A stretch of DNA of 64,000 nt from Thioclava atlantica (GCF_000737065.1 NZ_AQRC01000003.1:124001-188000); one strand, 5' to 3'; positions 25,172 to 35,276 are shown, counted from the first letter of the stretch. The notes: generated by a model not told the origin, from the letters alone. Made by a program: numbers and translations.

Positions 25172-25471
25172 GGGCTCCTCCTTCCCCTGTTCGCGGGAAG
25201 CCTAGCGGGTTTGCGAGGTTTGGGAAGCGTGACGCCGGGTCGGAAGGTTGAGGGACGCGCCCGAACCTTGGGTGGGTGCTTTGCTCCGATTGTGGCTTGG
25301 CCCTTTATCTCAAAAGCCCGAACGACGCTCGGTCTCGCGAAGACCTCGCCAATGCGCCCTCCCGGGGGAAGGGTCGGGCGCGGCCCGGTCTGGACGCCCG
25401 GGCCAAGGGAAATGCCCGGATCAGCCGCTAAGCGGCCCACCCGGCGCTCGGGCCCTGCCCTCCCGAATGCG
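25172..25471. other. Gap between pheT and the GMC oxidoreductase gene
   Basis: About 300 bases upstream of the GMC gene and beyond the pheT terminator. It holds the ribosome site AAGGAGGAGCCC of the GMC gene and short GC-rich self-complementary runs near 25370-25420. I see no convincing small ORF, RNA gene or repeat of the family found elsewhere in the window. Confidence 0.5.
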
Positions 25472-25505
25472 CAAAAGAAAACGCCCGGTCCTTGCGAACC
25501 GGGCG
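25472..25505 (-). terminator. Intrinsic terminator after pheT
   Basis: On the minus strand, stem CGCCCGGT/ACCGGGCG (25498-25505 with 25482-25489) around an 8-base loop, followed by TTTTCTTTTGC. Confidence 0.93.
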
Positions 25506-25529
25506 CTCCAAACTCTCTCGCGAAAACCC

Positions 25530-27938
25530 TCAGCCGCGCAGCGTGCCGCCGGTCGCCTTGCTCACCTTCTCGACGATCTTCTTGCTGACCGCCTCGATCT
25601 CGGCATCGGTCAGCGTCTTGTCGGAGGGCTGCATCCGCACGGAAAGCGCGATGGATTTCTTGCCCGCGCCCATCTGTTCCTCGGCCTTGGCTCCGGTGAA
25701 CTGGTCGAAGACATTCACGCTCTCGATCAGCTTCTTGTCGGCACCCAGAGCCGCGTTCACCGCCGTCAGCGCCTCGACGCCCGCATCGACCACGAAGGCG
25801 AAATCGCGTTCCACCGCCTGCAGATCCGAGATCTCCAGCGCCGGACGGGTCGCGCCCTTCTTCTTCGGGAAGGGCACGTTCTCGAGCCAGATCGAGAAGG
25901 CGACCGCCGGGCCCTTCACGCCCATTTCGCGCAGCACCTTGGGATGCACCTCGCCGAATGTCGCGAGCATGTTGGGCCCGAGCGCGACATTGCCCGCGCG
26001 GCCCGGATGCCACCATCCCGCCAGCTTGCGGTTGATCTGCGCGCGCGCGGGCGCCCCGATCGCGGCCAGCACGGCTTCCGCATCGGCCTTGGCGTCGTAG
26101 AGATCCACCGGACGGCGCGAGCCCCAGGGATCGCGCGGCCCCGCCTGACCAACCAGCAGGCCCGCCGCCTGCACCACCTGTTCGCCCGGCTCGCCGCCCG
26201 CGAAGGCAGGGCCGACCTCGAACAGCGCCAGATCGCCGAAGCCGCGCGCCTGATTGCGGCTCGCGGCCTGCAGCAGGCCCGGCAGCAGATCGGGGCGCAT
26301 ATGCGTCATCTCCGACGAGATCGGGTTTTCCAGCCGCGTCGCATCCGCGCCACCGCCGAACAGCTTGGCCGCGGCCTCGTCGATGAAGCTGTAGGTCACG
26401 CATTCATTGTAGCCGAGGCTCGCGATGGTGCGGCGCGCCATGCGTTCGCGCACCTGCATCGGCGTCAGGATCGGTCCGGGCACCCCGGTCGTCTCACGCG
26501 CCAGTGGCTTGCCGATCAGCTTGGTGAGCGAGGCGATCCGCGCCACCTCTTCCACCAGATCGGCCTCGCCCAGGATGTCGGGCCGCCAGCTCGGCGGGCT
26601 CGCCATGTCGCCTTTCAGCGTGAAGCCCAGCGCCTCGAGCGTCGCGCGCTGTTCGGCCTCGGGGATATCCATCCCGACGAGGCTGACCACGCGGGCCGGA
26701 TCGAGCCGGTAGGCGCGCGCGCTTTCGGGCACCGCGCCATCCATAACCAGTTCCGAGGCCTCGCCGCCGCACAGATCCAGCACCATCCTGGTCGCCAGAT
26801 CGAGCCCCGGCAGGGTGAAGGCCGGATCGACGCCGCGCTCGAAGCGGTAGCGCGCATCCGAGTTGATCTTCAGCGCACGGCCCGTCGCCGCGATGGTGAT
26901 CGGGTCCCAATAGGCGCTCTCGAGGAACACATCGACCGTGTCCTCATCCGCACCCGATGCCTCGCCGCCCATGATCCCGGCGAGGCTTTCGACGCCCTTG
27001 TCGTCGCAGATCACCATGTCGCCGGCGCGCACGGGGTAGGTCTTCTCGTCCAGCGCGAGGAACTCCTCGCCGCCCTCGGCCGGCTTGATCGCCAGATTGC
27101 CCGCCACCTTCTTCAAGTCGAAGACATGGAGCGGCCGGTTCAGATCGAAGGTGAAATAGTTGGTGATATCGACCAGCGTCGAGATCGGCCGCAGCCCGAT
27201 CGCCTTGAGCCGCTTTTGCAGCCAGTCCGGCGAAGGCCCGTTCTTCACGCCGCGGATCACCCGACCCGCGAACAGGGGACAGCCCTTCTCCTTCAGCGCG
27301 GGTTCGATGGTCACGGAGACCGGAGCCGCGAACGCCTCCTCGACCGCCGGGATCTCGAGCGGTTTGAGCTTGCCCAGCCCCCGCGCGGCCAGATCGCGCG
27401 CCACGCCGCGCACGCCCAGCGCGTCCGGCCTGTTCGGCGTGATCGCGATCTCGATCACCGGATCGACCGCCTCGGGCCGGTTCTCGGCCAGCCAGTCGGT
27501 GAACCTCTGCCCCACCTCGCCCGAGGGCAGCTCGATGATGCCGGTATGCTCGTCCGACAGCTCCAGCTCGCGCTCCGAGGCCATCATCCCGTGGCTCTCG
27601 ACGCCGCGGATCTTGCCCACGCTCAGCGTCACGTCGATGCCCGGCACGTAATCGCCCGGCTTGGCGAGAACCACCGTGATCCCCGCGCGCGCATTGGGCG
27701 CACCGCAGACGATCTGCTTCACACCCTCATCCGTCTCGACCATGCAGACCCGCAGACGATCGGCGTCGGGGTGCTGCTCGGCCGACTGCACCTTCGCCAG
27801 CGTGAAGGCGCTCAGCTTCTCGGCCGGGTTGACGACCTCCTCGACCTCGAGCCCGAGATCGGTGAGTGCCTCGGCGATCTCATCGACGGAGGCCGTGGTC
27901 TCGAGATGGTCCTTGAGCCAGGACAGGGTGAATTTCAT
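25530..27938 (-). CDS. pheT: Phenylalanine--tRNA ligase beta subunit
   Basis: 802 residues from the ATG at 27938, behind GAGGGGATCCCG. Domains in order: N-terminal KFTLSWLKDHLETTAS, the EMAP/tRNA-binding OB fold (about 40-150, HPDADRLRVC and GVESHGMMASERELEL), the B3/B4 editing core, the B5 domain (LVGMDIPEAEQRATLEALGF), the catalytic-like core, and the C-terminal ferredoxin-fold anticodon-binding domain ending TDAEIEAVSKKIVEKVSKATGG. Standard length. The YrhK gene stops 10 bases upstream; the whole run back to pheS is one operon. Confidence 0.98.
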   Translation of the reverse strand: MKFTLSWLKDHLETTASVDEIAEALTDLGLEVEEVVNPAEKLSAFTLAKVQSAEQHPDADRLRVCMVETDEGVKQIVCGAPNARAGITVVLAKPGDYVPGIDVTLSVGKIRGVESHGMMASERELELSDEHTGIIELPSGEVGQRFTDWLAENRPEAVDPVIEIAITPNRPDALGVRGVARDLAARGLGKLKPLEIPAVEEAFAAPVSVTIEPALKEKGCPLFAGRVIRGVKNGPSPDWLQKRLKAIGLRPISTLVDITNYFTFDLNRPLHVFDLKKVAGNLAIKPAEGGEEFLALDEKTYPVRAGDMVICDDKGVESLAGIMGGEASGADEDTVDVFLESAYWDPITIAATGRALKINSDARYRFERGVDPAFTLPGLDLATRMVLDLCGGEASELVMDGAVPESARAYRLDPARVVSLVGMDIPEAEQRATLEALGFTLKGDMASPPSWRPDILGEADLVEEVARIASLTKLIGKPLARETTGVPGPILTPMQVRERMARRTIASLGYNECVTYSFIDEAAAKLFGGGADATRLENPISSEMTHMRPDLLPGLLQAASRNQARGFGDLALFEVGPAFAGGEPGEQVVQAAGLLVGQAGPRDPWGSRRPVDLYDAKADAEAVLAAIGAPARAQINRKLAGWWHPGRAGNVALGPNMLATFGEVHPKVLREMGVKGPAVAFSIWLENVPFPKKKGATRPALEISDLQAVERDFAFVVDAGVEALTAVNAALGADKKLIESVNVFDQFTGAKAEEQMGAGKKSIALSVRMQPSDKTLTDAEIEAVSKKIVEKVSKATGGTLRG

Positions 27939-27948
27939 CGGGATCCCC

Positions 27949-28242
27949 TCAGGATTGCTTACGCTGGGCGAGGTCCTTGTAATCCCCCATCTCGAGAAGT
28001 TTCAACTCCCGCCAGAGCCGGATCGAGGGTTTTGCGGCGAAAAGCACCGAGCCGATCAGGAAGAGCCAGGTCGCCGCGGTGGCGAGGCTGTCATAGAAGA
28101 ACAGGATCGAGCCGATGACGAAACAGAAGGCCGCGCCGAAATCGACCACCGTGTAGGCGATCTCGGTGAGGGCCACGAAGCGGCGCTGCTCGGGGGTCTG
28201 TTCGTGCTTGGGCGTGTCGAAGAGGCGTTTGGATCGGGTCAT
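27949..28242 (-). CDS. YrhK domain small membrane protein
   Basis: 97 residues. Two transmembrane segments (about 27-48 and 55-70) separated by a short FYDSLATAATW loop; polar ends with RRFVALTEIAYTVVDFGAAFCF before the first helix. This is the YrhK fold, a small uncharacterised family. Its ATG overlaps the ASCH gene stop by four bases (ATGA), and pheT follows after 10 bases, so it is translated within the pheST operon. Function unknown. Confidence 0.82.
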   Translation of the reverse strand: MTRSKRLFDTPKHEQTPEQRRFVALTEIAYTVVDFGAAFCFVIGSILFFYDSLATAATWLFLIGSVLFAAKPSIRLWRELKLLEMGDYKDLAQRKQS

Positions 28243-28634
28243 GGCTTGGCTCCTTGCATGTCTTCAACCAAGCGAAACCGCTCGCAGACGAGTTCCATTT
28301 CCGGATCAAAACCTCCGTTACGCTCGAAATAGGCCTGATGGCCTTGCCGCCAGCCTTCGAGCGTCTCATCCTCCCCCTCGGCCAGCGCGAAATCCTCATC
28401 GACATCGCAAAAGCGCCGGATTGTGACCTCGACGGTCTCGATCATGATCGCCGGGTTGCCGTCCCAGTCGAGCGCGATATCGCGCCGTCCCACCACCGGC
28501 ATATCCTCGCCCCCTTCGGTGAAATAGGTGAGCGCGCCGCAGGTGGCGGTCTTCTTGCCTTCGCGGATCAGGGAGAGGAGTTGGTCGCAGAGTTCGCGGC
28601 TGTCGCCGAAGGTGAAGGTGGTGGGGTCGGGCAT
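28239..28634 (-). CDS. ASCH domain protein
   Basis: 131 residues from the ATG at 28634; an in-frame GTG at 28667 would add 11 residues and overlap the gene before it. The ASCH fold shows SLIREGKKTATCGALTYF (about 21-38), a GRRDIALDWDGNPAIMIETVEV strand pair, and FCDVDEDFALAEGEDETLEGW, then HQAYFER. ASCH domains bind RNA or nucleotides, and some members (YqfB) are N4-acetylcytidine amidohydrolases; this one resembles the short YqfB-like/DUF437 type. It lies inside the pheS-pheT unit and overlaps YrhK by four bases. Confidence 0.85.
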   Translation of the reverse strand: MPDPTTFTFGDSRELCDQLLSLIREGKKTATCGALTYFTEGGEDMPVVGRRDIALDWDGNPAIMIETVEVTIRRFCDVDEDFALAEGEDETLEGWRQGHQAYFERNGGFDPEMELVCERFRLVEDMQGAKP

Positions 28635-28653
28635 GGGGGAATTCAGCTCAAAT

Positions 28654-29109
28654 TCACTCGAAGTCACTTGGGTCGAGCGACGGTCGATAATCGCGTCCTT
28701 GCCGGCTCGGAGCGAACACTGACCACATCATTGCATCGTTTCGCATAGCCCAAACCATTCGGTTGTAGTCGGTCATCAGCTTAATGAAGGCTGGATGGCC
28801 CGCGATTTCTACGCCAACGAGCTTTTCTTGAGCTTCTGCAAATGCCGTGAAATAGGCCGCAGCAAACTTCAGCACATCTCGAGAAGCATAAACCGTCAGG
28901 ATTCCAATCTCTCGTTGTAGTTCTGTCGTGTTCACCCGTTCTGCATCGTGCGCCTCGTTGGGCGCAGGGCAGAACCGAAGAAAGGCCTTATAGGCCTCTC
29001 TCTTGCGATCCAAAATATTCTCAGACTGCGAAAAAATCTTACCGCCAACGAAACTGACCAAGCTCGCGATTAAGCCTAGCGCACCAACGATTGCGGTTTC
29101 CCATGTCAC
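28654..29109 (-). CDS. Membrane-anchored protein of unknown family, AT-richer than its surroundings
   Basis: 151 residues from the GTG at 29109, whose GTGA overlaps the pheS stop. One N-terminal transmembrane helix (about 5-23, [19 protein letters not shown]) is followed by a polar helical domain. Notable are the juxtamembrane [15 protein letters not shown], then [23 protein letters not shown] and a C-terminal [16 protein letters not shown] helix. I do not recognise a named family; small one-helix proteins with a DRKREAY segment occur as orphans in many bacteria. Base use is clearly different from its neighbours (close to half A+T by eye, many AT-ending codons), suggesting recent acquisition inside the pheST operon. 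Confidence 0.75.
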   Translation of the reverse strand: MTWETAIVGALGLIASLVSFVGGKIFSQSENILDRKREAYKAFLRFCPAPNEAHDAERVNTTELQREIGILTVYASRDVLKFAAAYFTAFAEAQEKLVGVEIAGHPAFIKLMTDYNRMVWAMRNDAMMWSVFAPSRQGRDYRPSLDPSDFE

Positions 29110-30179
29110 CGGCTCAACCCACCAGCCACCGTCGGCAGATCCAGCGCGCTGAACCCGTAATGCTTCAGCCAGCGCAGGTCGCTCTCGAAGAACGCCCGCA
29201 GGTCGGGAATGCCGTATTTCAGCATCGCGAGGCGGTCGATGCCGATGCCGAAGGCGAAGCCCTGCCATTCGCTCGGGTCGATCCCGGCGGATTGCAGCAC
29301 TTTCGGATGCACCATCCCCGAGCCGAGGATCTCCATCCAGTCGTCGCCCTCACCGATCTTGAGCGAGCCGCCCTCCCACGAACAGCGGATATCGACCTCG
29401 GCCGAGGGCTCGGTGAAGGGGAAATGCGAAGCGCGGAAGCGTAACTCGACGCCGTCGACCTCGAAGAAGCTCTTGCAGAACTCTTCGAGCACCCATTTCA
29501 GGTTCGCCATCGAGATGTCCTTGCCGATCGCGAGGCCTTCGACCTGGTGGAACATCGGCGTGTGGGTCTGGTCCATGTCCATGCGGTAGACCCGGCCCGG
29601 CGCGATCACGCGGATCGGCGCGCCCTGCTCCAGCATCGCGCGGATCTGCACCGGCGAGGTATGGGTGCGCAGCACATGCGGCGGGCGGTCGTCGCCCTCG
29701 TCGCGATGCATGAAGAACGTGTCATGCTCCTGCCGCGCGGGGTGTTCGGGCGCGATGTTGAGCGCGTCGAAATTGTGCCAGTCGTCTTCGATCTGCGGGC
29801 CCTCGGCGACCGCAAAGCCCATATCGGCGAAGATCGCGGTGACCTCGTCCATCACCTGAGAGACCGGGTGAATGGTGCCCTGCCGCCGCGGACGGCCCGG
29901 CAGCGTCACGTCGAGCCATTCTTCCTTCAGGCGCGCGTCCAGCGCGGCATCGGCCAGCGCCACTTTCTTCGCGCGCAGCGCCGCGTCGATCTCGTCCTTC
30001 AGGACATTGAGCGCCTTGCCGGTGGTCTGGCGCTCCTCCGGGGTCATCTTGCCCAGCTCGCGCATCTTCAGGCTGATCTCGCCCTTCTTGCCCAAGGCGG
30101 CCAGACGGATCTCTTCCAGCGCGGCCTCGTCGCTCACATCGGCCACGGCTTTGAGGTATTTGTCGCGAAGCTCTTGCAT
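29106..30179 (-). CDS. pheS: Phenylalanine--tRNA ligase alpha subunit
   Basis: 357 residues from the ATG at 30179, behind CCGGGGGAAGAC. The N-terminal coiled coil (about 1-90) is followed by the class II catalytic core: motif 1 around [42 protein letters not shown], motif 2 with [12 protein letters not shown] and [21 protein letters not shown], and motif 3 [18 protein letters not shown]. It pairs with pheT to charge tRNA-Phe. The first gene of the operon; its stop overlaps a foreign-looking small gene. Confidence 0.98.
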   Translation of the reverse strand: MQELRDKYLKAVADVSDEAALEEIRLAALGKKGEISLKMRELGKMTPEERQTTGKALNVLKDEIDAALRAKKVALADAALDARLKEEWLDVTLPGRPRRQGTIHPVSQVMDEVTAIFADMGFAVAEGPQIEDDWHNFDALNIAPEHPARQEHDTFFMHRDEGDDRPPHVLRTHTSPVQIRAMLEQGAPIRVIAPGRVYRMDMDQTHTPMFHQVEGLAIGKDISMANLKWVLEEFCKSFFEVDGVELRFRASHFPFTEPSAEVDIRCSWEGGSLKIGEGDDWMEILGSGMVHPKVLQSAGIDPSEWQGFAFGIGIDRLAMLKYGIPDLRAFFESDLRWLKHYGFSALDLPTVAGGLSR

Positions 30180-30263
30180 GTCTTCCCCCGGGAAATTCTC
30201 GGGTCCCGGGTTAGCCGCGCCGCGCCGCCTTTGCAACCTCGCGCTTGGGAGAAAGGGCGCAAA

Positions 30264-30370
30264 GGGGGCGCCGCCCCCGTCGCCGGATGGCGACAATTAT
30301 CGGTGTAAGAGGGGGCGCTGCCCCCTCGGGCTCCGCCCTCACCCCCGGGATATTTGGATCAAGAGGAAGA
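30264..30370. repeat. Composite intergenic repeat, copy 4 (reverse orientation)
   Basis: Hairpins in order on the + strand: GGGGGC-GCC-GCCCCC (30264-30278), GTCGCC-GGAT-GGCGAC (30279-30294) and GAGGGGGC-GCT-GCCCCCTC (30309-30327), then CACCCCCGGGATATTTGGAT from 30340 running into CAAGAGGAAGA. The middle part matches, as its reverse complement, the repeated unit at 62.6-62.8 kb. Confidence 0.85.
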
Positions 30371-30492
30371 TTAGCGGGTTCTTTACCAGAATCGCGTTGT
30401 CCTGGAGATGCGGTACAGGCGGGGACGCCGATGACCGCTCAAGGGGAAGCGCCCGGCCTGCCGCTCGACATGGGCTCGAGCCGGGTGTTTTT

Positions 30493-30555
30493 CTCTTCCT
30501 CTTGACGAAAATATCCCGGGGGAGTCTCCGGCACGGAGACGGGGGCAGCGCCCCC
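30493..30555. repeat. Composite intergenic repeat, copy 5 (forward orientation)
   Basis: TCTTCCTCTTGACGAAAATA continues as TCCCGGGGGAG (30493-30523), then hairpin GTCTCCG-GCA-CGGAGAC (30524-30540), then GGGGGC-AGC-GCCCCC (30541-30555). The first 30 bases are the inverted complement of 30340-30369 with about four mismatches, so copies 4 and 5 form an inverted pair. Confidence 0.85.
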
Positions 30556-30614
30556 TTCTCGGTCATCCCTTGTCGCCCCAAGGTGCCGGAGGGGGGCAGC
30601 GCCCTGCCCCCCGC

Positions 30615-30645
30615 AACGAAAAAGGCCGCCCCGATCGGAGCGGCC
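30615..30645 (-). terminator. Intrinsic terminator after rplT
   Basis: On the minus strand a 9-bp stem (30637-30645 with 30624-30632, one G-T) with a GATC loop, followed by TTTTTCGTT. Confidence 0.9.
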
Positions 30646-30670
30646 CTTCCCATATCTGTCATCCAGACGC

Positions 30671-31036
30671 TTACGCGGCGGCGGCGGCTTTCGCCTGCTC
30701 GACGATCGCGCCGAAGGCTTCGGGCTCGTGCACGGCGAGATCGGCGAGGACCTTGCGGTCCACTTCGATCCCGGCCTTGTTCAGGCCGAAGATGAACTTC
30801 GAGTAGCTCAGATCCGCATCGACGGCGCGCACGGCGGCGTTGATACGCTGGATCCAGAGCGCGCGGAAATTGCGCTTGCGCTGCTTGCGGTCGCGGGTGG
30901 CGTACTGGTTCGCCTTGTCGACCGCCTGGGTCGCGGTGCGGAAGTTGCGCGAGCGCGAGGAATAATACCCTTTCGCCTTCTTGAGCACTTTCTTGTGCGC
31001 GGCGTGGGTGACCTTACCGGATTTGACGCGTGCCAT
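30671..31036 (-). CDS. rplT: 50S ribosomal protein L20
   Basis: 121 residues. The N-terminus [29 protein letters not shown]-type (residues 1-29) and the [14 protein letters not shown] segment are diagnostic of L20. It follows rpmI by 17 bases on the minus strand, the usual rpmI-rplT pair; infC is not upstream here. In E. coli L20 represses its own operon by binding the mRNA; no such structure can be asserted here. It ends at a strong terminator. Confidence 0.98.
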   Translation of the reverse strand: MARVKSGKVTHAAHKKVLKKAKGYYSSRSRNFRTATQAVDKANQYATRDRKQRKRNFRALWIQRINAAVRAVDADLSYSKFIFGLNKAGIEVDRKVLADLAVHEPEAFGAIVEQAKAAAAA

Positions 31037-31053
31037 TGTTCAAGTCTCCCCGA

Positions 31054-31254
31054 TCAGCGGTTATAGGGCATGTATTTCTTGACGATCTTGGTGTCAGCTT
31101 CACACAAGACCATCGTGCCCGCGGTGTCGCGGATGAATTTCGGCGTGCGCTTGATCATGCCGTGGCGCTTACCGGCGTGACCGACCTTGATCTTGCCGCT
31201 CGCGGTAAACTTGAACCGCTTCTTGGCAGCGGATTTCGTCTTCATCTTGGGCAT
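31054..31254 (-). CDS. rpmI: 50S ribosomal protein L35
   Basis: 66 residues, very basic. [20 protein letters not shown] at the start and [20 protein letters not shown] in the middle are diagnostic. First gene of the rpmI-rplT pair, with a 127-base gap to the membrane-protein gene upstream that should contain the promoter. Confidence 0.98.
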   Translation of the reverse strand: MPKMKTKSAAKKRFKFTASGKIKVGHAGKRHGMIKRTPKFIRDTAGTMVLCEADTKIVKKYMPYNR

Positions 31255-31381
31255 TTACAGCTCCTTTGCAGGGTGTGGAAGCGCGACTCGGCATGCCACA
31301 TCGGCCGGCCGCGCGGGGTTAGAGCGCGCCTGATAGACGCGTGAGGGGAATTTGGCAAGGCAAAATTGTCCCCCGCGAGGC

Positions 31382-31624
31382 TCAGCGGTTGAGCACCCGC
31401 GCGAGGGTGCGGGCGACCGCGTCGGGGATCCGCTCGAGCGTGTAGCCCTCGGGGGAGCCGAGGAAGGCCCAGAGGATCATCGCGCCCGAAACCACGATGC
31501 CCAGCGCGCCCGCCCGGGGCGCCCGGCCATCGGCGAAGGCCGCGATGACCGACGGGATCGCGAAGATCGCGATCCCCAGACCGAGCGTCAGGATCAGATC
31601 GGCATCGGCGGTCGAGAGAGCCAT
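31382..31624 (-). CDS. Small hypothetical membrane protein
   Basis: 80 residues from the ATG at 31624, with GGGGA six bases upstream; an ATG at 31630 is also possible. Two hydrophobic segments (about 7-29 and 38-56) and an amphipathic C-terminal helix IPDAVARTLARVLNR. No recognised family. It lies 39 bases downstream of pyk on the same strand, so it is probably co-transcribed with pyruvate kinase, a linkage I recall seeing in related genomes. No function is proposed. Confidence 0.7.
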   Translation of the reverse strand: MALSTADADLILTLGLGIAIFAIPSVIAAFADGRAPRAGALGIVVSGAMILWAFLGSPEGYTLERIPDAVARTLARVLNR

Positions 31625-31663
31625 CCGCATTCCCCATGGGGCACCGCCCCTTGGGAAAGCAGG

Positions 31664-33109
<1,446 letters not shown>

Positions 33110-33246
33110 GCGTCCTCGTTTCCCGTTCAAATTAATGTCATGTCGTGGGCCAGGCTTGGGTATGGCGCAATTTGGCGCGGGCCGCAACTGGCGCCGGGCA
33201 AAGATTACCGCTATCTGAGCGCCTATCGAGAAAGCGTGAAGAGAAG

Positions 33247-33993
33247 ATGACGGAAAATCCTGCCTACACGATCACCGGAGAGGCGCGCACGGCGCGCTGG
33301 CTTGTCACCTGCGACCATGCCCGCAACACCGTGCCCGACTGGGTCAATGGCGGCGATCTCGGTATCGCCCCCGAGGACATGGCGCGCCACATCGCCTATG
33401 ACGTCGGGGCCCTGGGGCTGTCCGAGGCGCTGGCAGAGCGGCTCGACGCGCCGATGATCGCGACGGATTTCTCGCGCCTGGTGATCGACCCGAACCGCGG
33501 CGAGGACGATCCCACCCTGGTGATGAAGCTCTATGACGGCACGATCGTCCCGGCCAACCGCCATGCCGATGCGGCCGAGATCGAGAAACGCCTCGAGCGG
33601 CTGCACCGCCCCTATCACCGGGCCTATGAGGCACTGGCGGCGCGGCGCGATGACACGGTGATCTGCGCCATCCATTCCTACACGCCGCAGCTTCGCGGCC
33701 GCGAGCCCCGGCCGTGGCATGTCGCGATCCTGCACGCCCCCGCCGATCCGCGCCTCGCGCATGAGACGATCGCGGCGTTGCGCGCCGAGGGCGATCTGTG
33801 CGTCGGCGACAACCAGCCCTATCTCGGTCACCTCGAAGGCGACTCGATCGACCGCCACGCGCTCGCCCATGGGCGGCCCAACGTGCTGATCGAGGTTCGC
33901 AACGATCTGATCGCAAGCGCGGACCAGCAACGCGCCTGGGCCGATCGCCTCGCCCCGATCCTGCAACGCGTGCTCGCGCAAAGCGGTCTCTGA
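33247..33993 (+). CDS. N-formylglutamate amidohydrolase family protein
   Basis: 248 residues from the ATG at 33247. Family features: LVTCDHARNTVP near the start (zinc-site region), DVGALGLSEALAERLDAP, DFSRLVIDPNRGEDDPTL, then IHSYTPQLRGR (histidine) and VGDNQPYLGH with a late EVRNDLI. True N-formylglutamate deformylases work in histidine degradation; many family members, including short alphaproteobacterial ones like this, have unproven substrates. No hut genes are nearby, so I would not assert HutG. Confidence 0.88.
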   Translation: MTENPAYTITGEARTARWLVTCDHARNTVPDWVNGGDLGIAPEDMARHIAYDVGALGLSEALAERLDAPMIATDFSRLVIDPNRGEDDPTLVMKLYDGTIVPANRHADAAEIEKRLERLHRPYHRAYEALAARRDDTVICAIHSYTPQLRGREPRPWHVAILHAPADPRLAHETIAALRAEGDLCVGDNQPYLGHLEGDSIDRHALAHGRPNVLIEVRNDLIASADQQRAWADRLAPILQRVLAQSGL

Positions 33994-34069
33994 TATCGAA
34001 ACAACCCCGGCATTCGGGGCGGACCGGCTCCGAATGGTACCGGCCGCACTCTCCTTTTCGTCATAATTG

Positions 34070-34098
34070 TTGACGCCGCCGTGAGCTCTGCGAATAGT
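34070..34098 (+). promoter_or_regulatory. Sigma-70-like promoter of the RTX-repeat gene
   Basis: -35 TTGACG (34070-34075), a 17-base spacer, -10 AATAGT (34093-34098), ending 32 bases before the ATG. Confidence 0.55.
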
Positions 34099-34130
34099 CC
34101 CCACATTGTTTAAGCCTTTGGGGGGCCGGG

Positions 34131-35060
34131 ATGTTTGGTTTTCTACTACTTTCTTTCTTGCCGCTTGCGCTGATCGCGGGCGTCTTCAACGACCATGATG
34201 ATTCCGACAGCGGCGACGAGCCGGTGCGTGACGAGACCGATCACGAAGCGGCTCAGGGCGAGGAGATCCAGATCGAGGGCTCCGATCAGGTCACGCAGGG
34301 CACGGCCGGTGACGACCGGATCACCGGCACGGACGGGACGGATTTCGTGTTCGGCAATGCGGGCGAGGACAAGATCTTCCTCGGCGACGGCGACGATATG
34401 GGCGAGATCCCTCCTGAAGCCCAGGCTGCGATGGATGCCGCGCAGACCCCCGGAGAGTTCATCGACGCCTACGAGGCTTCGGGCTTTTTCGGCGCGGTGG
34501 GCGGCACCGGGGCCGACTATATAGACGGCGGCCATGGCGATGACGCGATCACCGGCAGCCAGGGCAATGACGTGCTGCGCGGCAATCTCGGCGCCGATAC
34601 GCTGATCGATTTCGAGGGCACGAACAAGCTCTTCGGCGGCTATGGCAACGACACCCTGATCGCGACCGATTACGATGGCGATCCCGATCTGCTCGATGGC
34701 GGCGGCAATGACGATTACCTGCTCGGCAATGACGGCGACACGATGACCGGAGGCGACGGGTCGGATCAGTTCGGCGTCTACTGGCAGGGCGACGACGATC
34801 CGGTGACGGTGACCGATTTCGGCCAGCTCGGCCCCTCGCCCGCGCCGGGTGCGGCCGAAGAACAGCTGGTCATCGAGGTGGACGACCTCGCCGATGTGCA
34901 GAATTTCGACGTGGTCCAGAGCGGATCGGGCGCGCTCGTCACGCTCAATGGCGCGCCGGTCGCGAAGCTCGACGATGTCGATTACGCGGCGCTCAAGGCG
35001 GCGGGCGGCGCGATCTACGCGACCGATCAGGTCGGCTCTCTCCTGCCGAGCTACGCCTGA
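34131..35060 (+). CDS. RTX-type calcium-binding repeat protein with N-terminal hydrophobic anchor
   Basis: 309 residues. A hydrophobic N-terminus (1-19) is followed by an acidic linker (20-50). Two blocks of glycine/aspartate nonapeptides follow: about 57-89 (GTAGDDRITGTDG, FGNAGEDKIFLGDGDD) and about 124-212 (GGTGADYIDGGHGDDAI, GSQGNDVLRGNLGADTL and others). They are separated by a non-repeat insert (91-123). The C-terminal ~70 residues (EEQLVIEVDD... VTLNGAPVAKLDDVDY) are a beta-rich domain common at the ends of Rhodobacterales RTX proteins. The repeats should bind Ca2+ in a beta-roll. An N-terminal hydrophobic start is unusual for classical type I secretion. No type I secretion genes are nearby. 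Confidence 0.88.
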   Translation: MFGFLLLSFLPLALIAGVFNDHDDSDSGDEPVRDETDHEAAQGEEIQIEGSDQVTQGTAGDDRITGTDGTDFVFGNAGEDKIFLGDGDDMGEIPPEAQAAMDAAQTPGEFIDAYEASGFFGAVGGTGADYIDGGHGDDAITGSQGNDVLRGNLGADTLIDFEGTNKLFGGYGNDTLIATDYDGDPDLLDGGGNDDYLLGNDGDTMTGGDGSDQFGVYWQGDDDPVTVTDFGQLGPSPAPGAAEEQLVIEVDDLADVQNFDVVQSGSGALVTLNGAPVAKLDDVDYAALKAAGGAIYATDQVGSLLPSYA

Positions 35061-35085
35061 GGGCGACGAATCATCGTCTCGGAGG

Positions 35086-35118
35086 CCGACATGGTTACCC
35101 GCCGGGTAACCGCGTCGG
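35086..35118 (+). terminator. Strong stem-loop after the RTX-repeat gene
   Basis: CCGAC/GTCGG outer and GGTTACCC-GCC-GGGTAACC inner stems with small internal bulges, starting 26 bases past the stop. There is no T-run, so it may be a processing or attenuation structure rather than a terminator. Confidence 0.5.
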
Positions 35119-35276
35119 CGCCCGGGACGGCGGTTCTGCGATGAGCGAGGGATCAATCCCACCCTCGCGCCTGCACGGTTCACGCAGGGCGAACAATCGC
35201 GTGAAAACCGCGACCTTCCGGCGTTGCGCTCGCGGCGAATAGGCCCGAGACTCGAGACGGGAAACGCAGGAAAGAC

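Larger units (their letters stand above)
30180..30614. other. Gap between pheS and the rplT terminator, built mostly of composite repeats
   Basis: No credible gene. It contains two copies of the composite repeat in opposite orientation (30264-30370 and 30493-30555) with a 122-base unique stretch between them. The remaining ~80 bases before pheS must contain its promoter; I could not fix one with confidence. Confidence 0.7.

Noticed and set aside
25248-28118. Long open frame antisense to pheT
   Set aside because: Arg/His-rich nonsense translation; pheT on the other strand is complete and conserved.
28239-28667. Toxin-antitoxin pair (ASCH with YrhK)
   Set aside because: Neither protein resembles a toxin; ASCH and YrhK are each known widespread small families and lie in a housekeeping operon.
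30371-30492. Small gene inside the inverted repeat pair
   Set aside because: Only very short frames without a ribosome site or codon pattern are present.
33247-33993. Calling the amidohydrolase HutG
   Set aside because: No histidine-utilisation genes are near and the family includes proteins with unproven substrates.
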